Source: an uncultured Porphyromonadaceae bacterium | GTDB lineage: Bacteria; Bacteroidota; Bacteroidia; Bacteroidales; Muribaculaceae | Direction of reading: 5' to 3' | Assembly: GCA_900554265.1 (NCBI GenBank) | Contig: USGZ01000041.1 | Span: forward strand, 1-9,163 | DNA: 9,163 bases | Shown here: positions 8,001 to 9,163 of the stretch, piece after piece | How the letters are laid out: each line of letters begins with the position of its first letter | Numbering within the stretch: position 1 is the stretch's first letter | Translations under genes and position numbers: made by a program | The notes under the pieces: generated by a model | What the model saw: only the letters and a program-made list of their open reading frames with translations | The model's database searches: none | What the model was told of the DNA's origin: nothing

Positions 8001-8080
8001 GCGGCGTCGACGGTCTTCAGAACGATGCACCGCGAGTTAACGCCCGTACGTATAACTTCGGCATAAACATCACATTCTAA
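5060..8080 (+). CDS. SusC/RagA-family TonB-dependent outer-membrane transporter, NanO-like
   Basis: 1006 aa, typical for SusC-like receptors. There is a signal peptide with probable cleavage after AASA (residue 20). A carboxypeptidase-D-like domain follows at about 22-100 (VTGTVTDAEGEPLIGASV), then a TonB box, DEVVVVGYG (102-110). The plug domain runs from about 111 to 225 and includes PLYVIDG (177-183) and the SusC signature IEVLKDGSAAAIYGSRAANG. The rest is a beta-barrel ending in the outer-membrane signal NFGINITF with a terminal Phe. There is no STN domain ahead of the CarboxypepD region, so direct signalling to an anti-sigma factor is not expected. It is 28 bp behind nanE and 13 bp ahead of the susD-like gene. 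By context it should import sialic acid or sialo-oligosaccharides, like NanO of Tannerella and Bacteroides. The family is certain; the substrate is inferred from the operon. Confidence 0.96.
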   Translation: MTRNLITFLLCCFMAFAASAQRITVTGTVTDAEGEPLIGASVSDKNTPGTGAVTDLDGRYSISVDTNGTLEFSYIGFTTKEESVNGRTAIDVVLESNSSALDEVVVVGYGVQKKSSMTASVSSVSAKEISKQVTSNVASALLGQAPGVEVLQDGGEAGANVSILIRGAGTFGSTEPLYVIDGAISNNGLNSLNPADIKSIEVLKDGSAAAIYGSRAANGVVLVTTKNGQAGKTKVELNATYTYQTPSKKLDFMNASQWREYANMVADNSPAFERAPENVNPTDPNRSTDWQDIYYRNASMYNLSAVVSGGNENSTFATSLGYSDQEGIIIQSDYQRYNARVNGTYRIGRFLITENLSVAHTKKRSAPSSRGILIPTVPVTDEQGRYISTPLALGYSLTNSDITNPLAGMYARDAYTKNVDVTGNIGVEADIWGGIKYKINFAGSYLNSRSYNHTPEYASYWNEDGTPDSNFWQPYTSLDESRYHNFNYTLDNLLTWRRTFGDHDFDVLLGTSWMREFYRFMSISSGNNDLGGSTINTYNGAGTIGSDEQNSALLSFFGRANYAFAGRYLLSASIRRDESSKFAKNHRVGYFPAVSVGWNVHSEPWFPLTPQSVSKLKLRASWGELGANFIDPYSFLSLAYGPVPVIFGDKRQNAIVTWLKESTLSWEKSISKNIALEMSFLNNSLDFTVEYFDKRNNDLLAPLESLPSSGQTIVINNSDLPYYNTASVRNRGWELSAGYRKTFGDWNIGITGNISFLDNEVLKLGNGVKPIRGSHMSSKFSDRPTITMEGLPIGTFWGYEVAGIDSNGDFLFMAEDGTSKTAAEVSDTDKRVLGNPTPDFTYGLNINLGWKDWDFTAFFQGTHGNEIFAAAKYQYYFNSDNNCLVDAMNAWRPDNTDTSIPIAKTDNYGGGNSLPSSFYIEDGSYFRCKNLQLGYTIPQNLLRRTGCLSHVRIYASVQNLFTITKYPLYDPEVGSNTLFNRGVDGLQNDAPRVNARTYNFGINITF

Positions 8081-8093
8081 ACTCAAGGATACA

Positions 8094-9163
8094 ATGAAGA
8101 AATTACATATGATACTGTTGACGGCTCTCGCCCTGGGCATCACCTCGTGCGATGACGTGTTCGATGACCTCGCCGTCAACCCCAACCAGCAGGACGTCGA
8201 AGCCTTCTACACTTCGCCTGAAAATGTAGACAAAGGCGTAAAGGGCATATATGCCTATCTTACGACACCCCGCGCCCTCGGCGTAGAGGCTACGCGCCTG
8301 ATGGCCAACCGCGGCGATGAGAGCAGCGACCGTACCGACTACGGCGTCCCCGGTCAGTATACCTCGCAGATGTCCTCGTCATGGTATACTCTTGTAGAGC
8401 CTTTCGCCCTGTTCTACACGGCCGCTTCGCAGGCATGCCAGATGATCGAGAAAATTCCCGGCGTAGAGTTCGAGGACGAAAAGCAGAAGAACGCTTACCT
8501 CGGCGAGGCCTATTTTCTCAGAGGTTTCGCCCACTGGTGGCTGCTGATGAATTACCGCAACATACCTCTGATGGCGGAATTCCCCAAGAACTCCAAAGAC
8601 TACAAGCCTCAGGCTACTCCTGAGGAAGCCTGGGACTTCATCTGCTCCGACCTGGCGATGGCAAAGTCTCTTCTGCCTGCCAAGGGCTACTGGAAGGGCG
8701 ATAACCTCGGACGTGTGACCAGCGGCTCTGCTGCAGCCATGCTGGGCAAGTGCTATCTGTACCGTTCGGGTATCGAACCCCTCTACGGAAGCTCAAACGA
8801 GACATATTACGACCAGGCTGCCGCGCTGTTCGACGAGGTTATAAACGGCACTCACGGAAGTTACAGCCTCGTTGCCGATTTCAACGACAATTTCCGGGTA
8901 GCTACCGAGAATAATGATGAGTCTGTTCTCGAGTTCCAATTCATCGGCGATCCCGTCAATACCGGTTTCAATCCCGGCATGTCAAACAGCGGTGTATGGC
9001 GAGACCCCCGCGGCAACCAGCCCCCGTCCCTGATTTCCAACAACGCCCATGTCATTCACCAGTGGGTATACGACGAGTTCGTGAATTCCAAGGATGCAAA
9101 CGGCTATACAGATTCCCGCATGTTCGGTACCCTCATATTCGATGATACCGCACCTGAAATCAA
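8094..9163 (+). CDS. SusD/RagB-family surface glycan-binding lipoprotein, NanU-like, 3' end outside window
   Basis: An ATG at 8094 opens a frame that stays open to the window edge (356 complete codons; the family is usually about 500-600 aa, so roughly the last third is missing). The N-terminus is a lipoprotein signal with the lipobox ITSC (Cys19), then Asp-Asp, an acidic pattern linked to surface export in Bacteroidetes. SusD hallmarks include YLGEAYFLRGFAHWWLLMNY (about 135-154), followed by IPLM, and the GRVTSGSAAAMLGKCYLY helix (206-223), which belong to the TPR-like scaffold. An AAGGA stretch at 8085-8089 lies 4 nt before the start. It pairs with the SusC-like receptor to capture ligand at the cell surface. 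By operon context the ligand is probably sialic acid, as for NanU, but the binding residues cannot be read from the sequence. Confidence 0.93.
   Translation, partial: MKKLHMILLTALALGITSCDDVFDDLAVNPNQQDVEAFYTSPENVDKGVKGIYAYLTTPRALGVEATRLMANRGDESSDRTDYGVPGQYTSQMSSSWYTLVEPFALFYTAASQACQMIEKIPGVEFEDEKQKNAYLGEAYFLRGFAHWWLLMNYRNIPLMAEFPKNSKDYKPQATPEEAWDFICSDLAMAKSLLPAKGYWKGDNLGRVTSGSAAAMLGKCYLYRSGIEPLYGSSNETYYDQAAALFDEVINGTHGSYSLVADFNDNFRVATENNDESVLEFQFIGDPVNTGFNPGMSNSGVWRDPRGNQPPSLISNNAHVIHQWVYDEFVNSKDANGYTDSRMFGTLIFDDTAPEI

Overview
The window reads as a sialic acid (N-acetylneuraminate, Neu5Ac) uptake and catabolism locus from a Bacteroidota genome, most likely a gut or oral member of the Bacteroidales. 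Four things point there: a SusC/SusD outer-membrane pair, promoters of the Bacteroidetes type (TTG/TTTG, 19-20 bp, TAnnTTTG), A-rich leaders without strong Shine-Dalgarno sequences, and a lipoprotein signal with acidic residues straight after the cysteine. The coding DNA is fairly GC-rich, whereas the main intergenic region is very AT-rich. Genus cannot be fixed from the sequence.

Layout. Positions 1-464 (minus) hold a decayed IS5-type transposase: the N-terminal domain and first Asp in one frame, then the C-terminal catalytic Glu block in another frame, with the middle (including the second Asp) gone. It runs off the left edge. Positions 678-1886 (minus) encode a ROK-family transcriptional repressor. 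A 556-bp intergenic region (1887-2442) separates it from a divergent plus-strand cluster and carries a good promoter for each direction. It also has an inverted repeat inside the repressor promoter and an unexplained GC-rich long-range stem.

The plus-strand cluster is very tight (gaps of 30, 9, 28 and 13 bp) and looks like one operon. Its genes are a YhcH/NanQ-type sialic acid anomerase (2443-2898), N-acetylneuraminate lyase (2929-3846), a RenBP-type N-acylglucosamine 2-epimerase (3856-5031), a SusC-like TonB-dependent receptor (5060-8080) and a SusD-like surface lipoprotein (8094 to the right edge, incomplete).

How they fit together (inference from family knowledge): the SusD/SusC pair captures and imports free or oligosaccharide-bound sialic acid across the outer membrane. 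NanQ speeds anomer interconversion so that the lyase sees its preferred form, and the lyase gives pyruvate plus ManNAc. The epimerase then converts ManNAc to GlcNAc, following the Bacteroides route in which ManNAc is epimerised before phosphorylation. The divergent ROK protein is the obvious candidate regulator. A sialidase, an inner-membrane transporter and a GlcNAc kinase are needed to complete the pathway but are not in this window.
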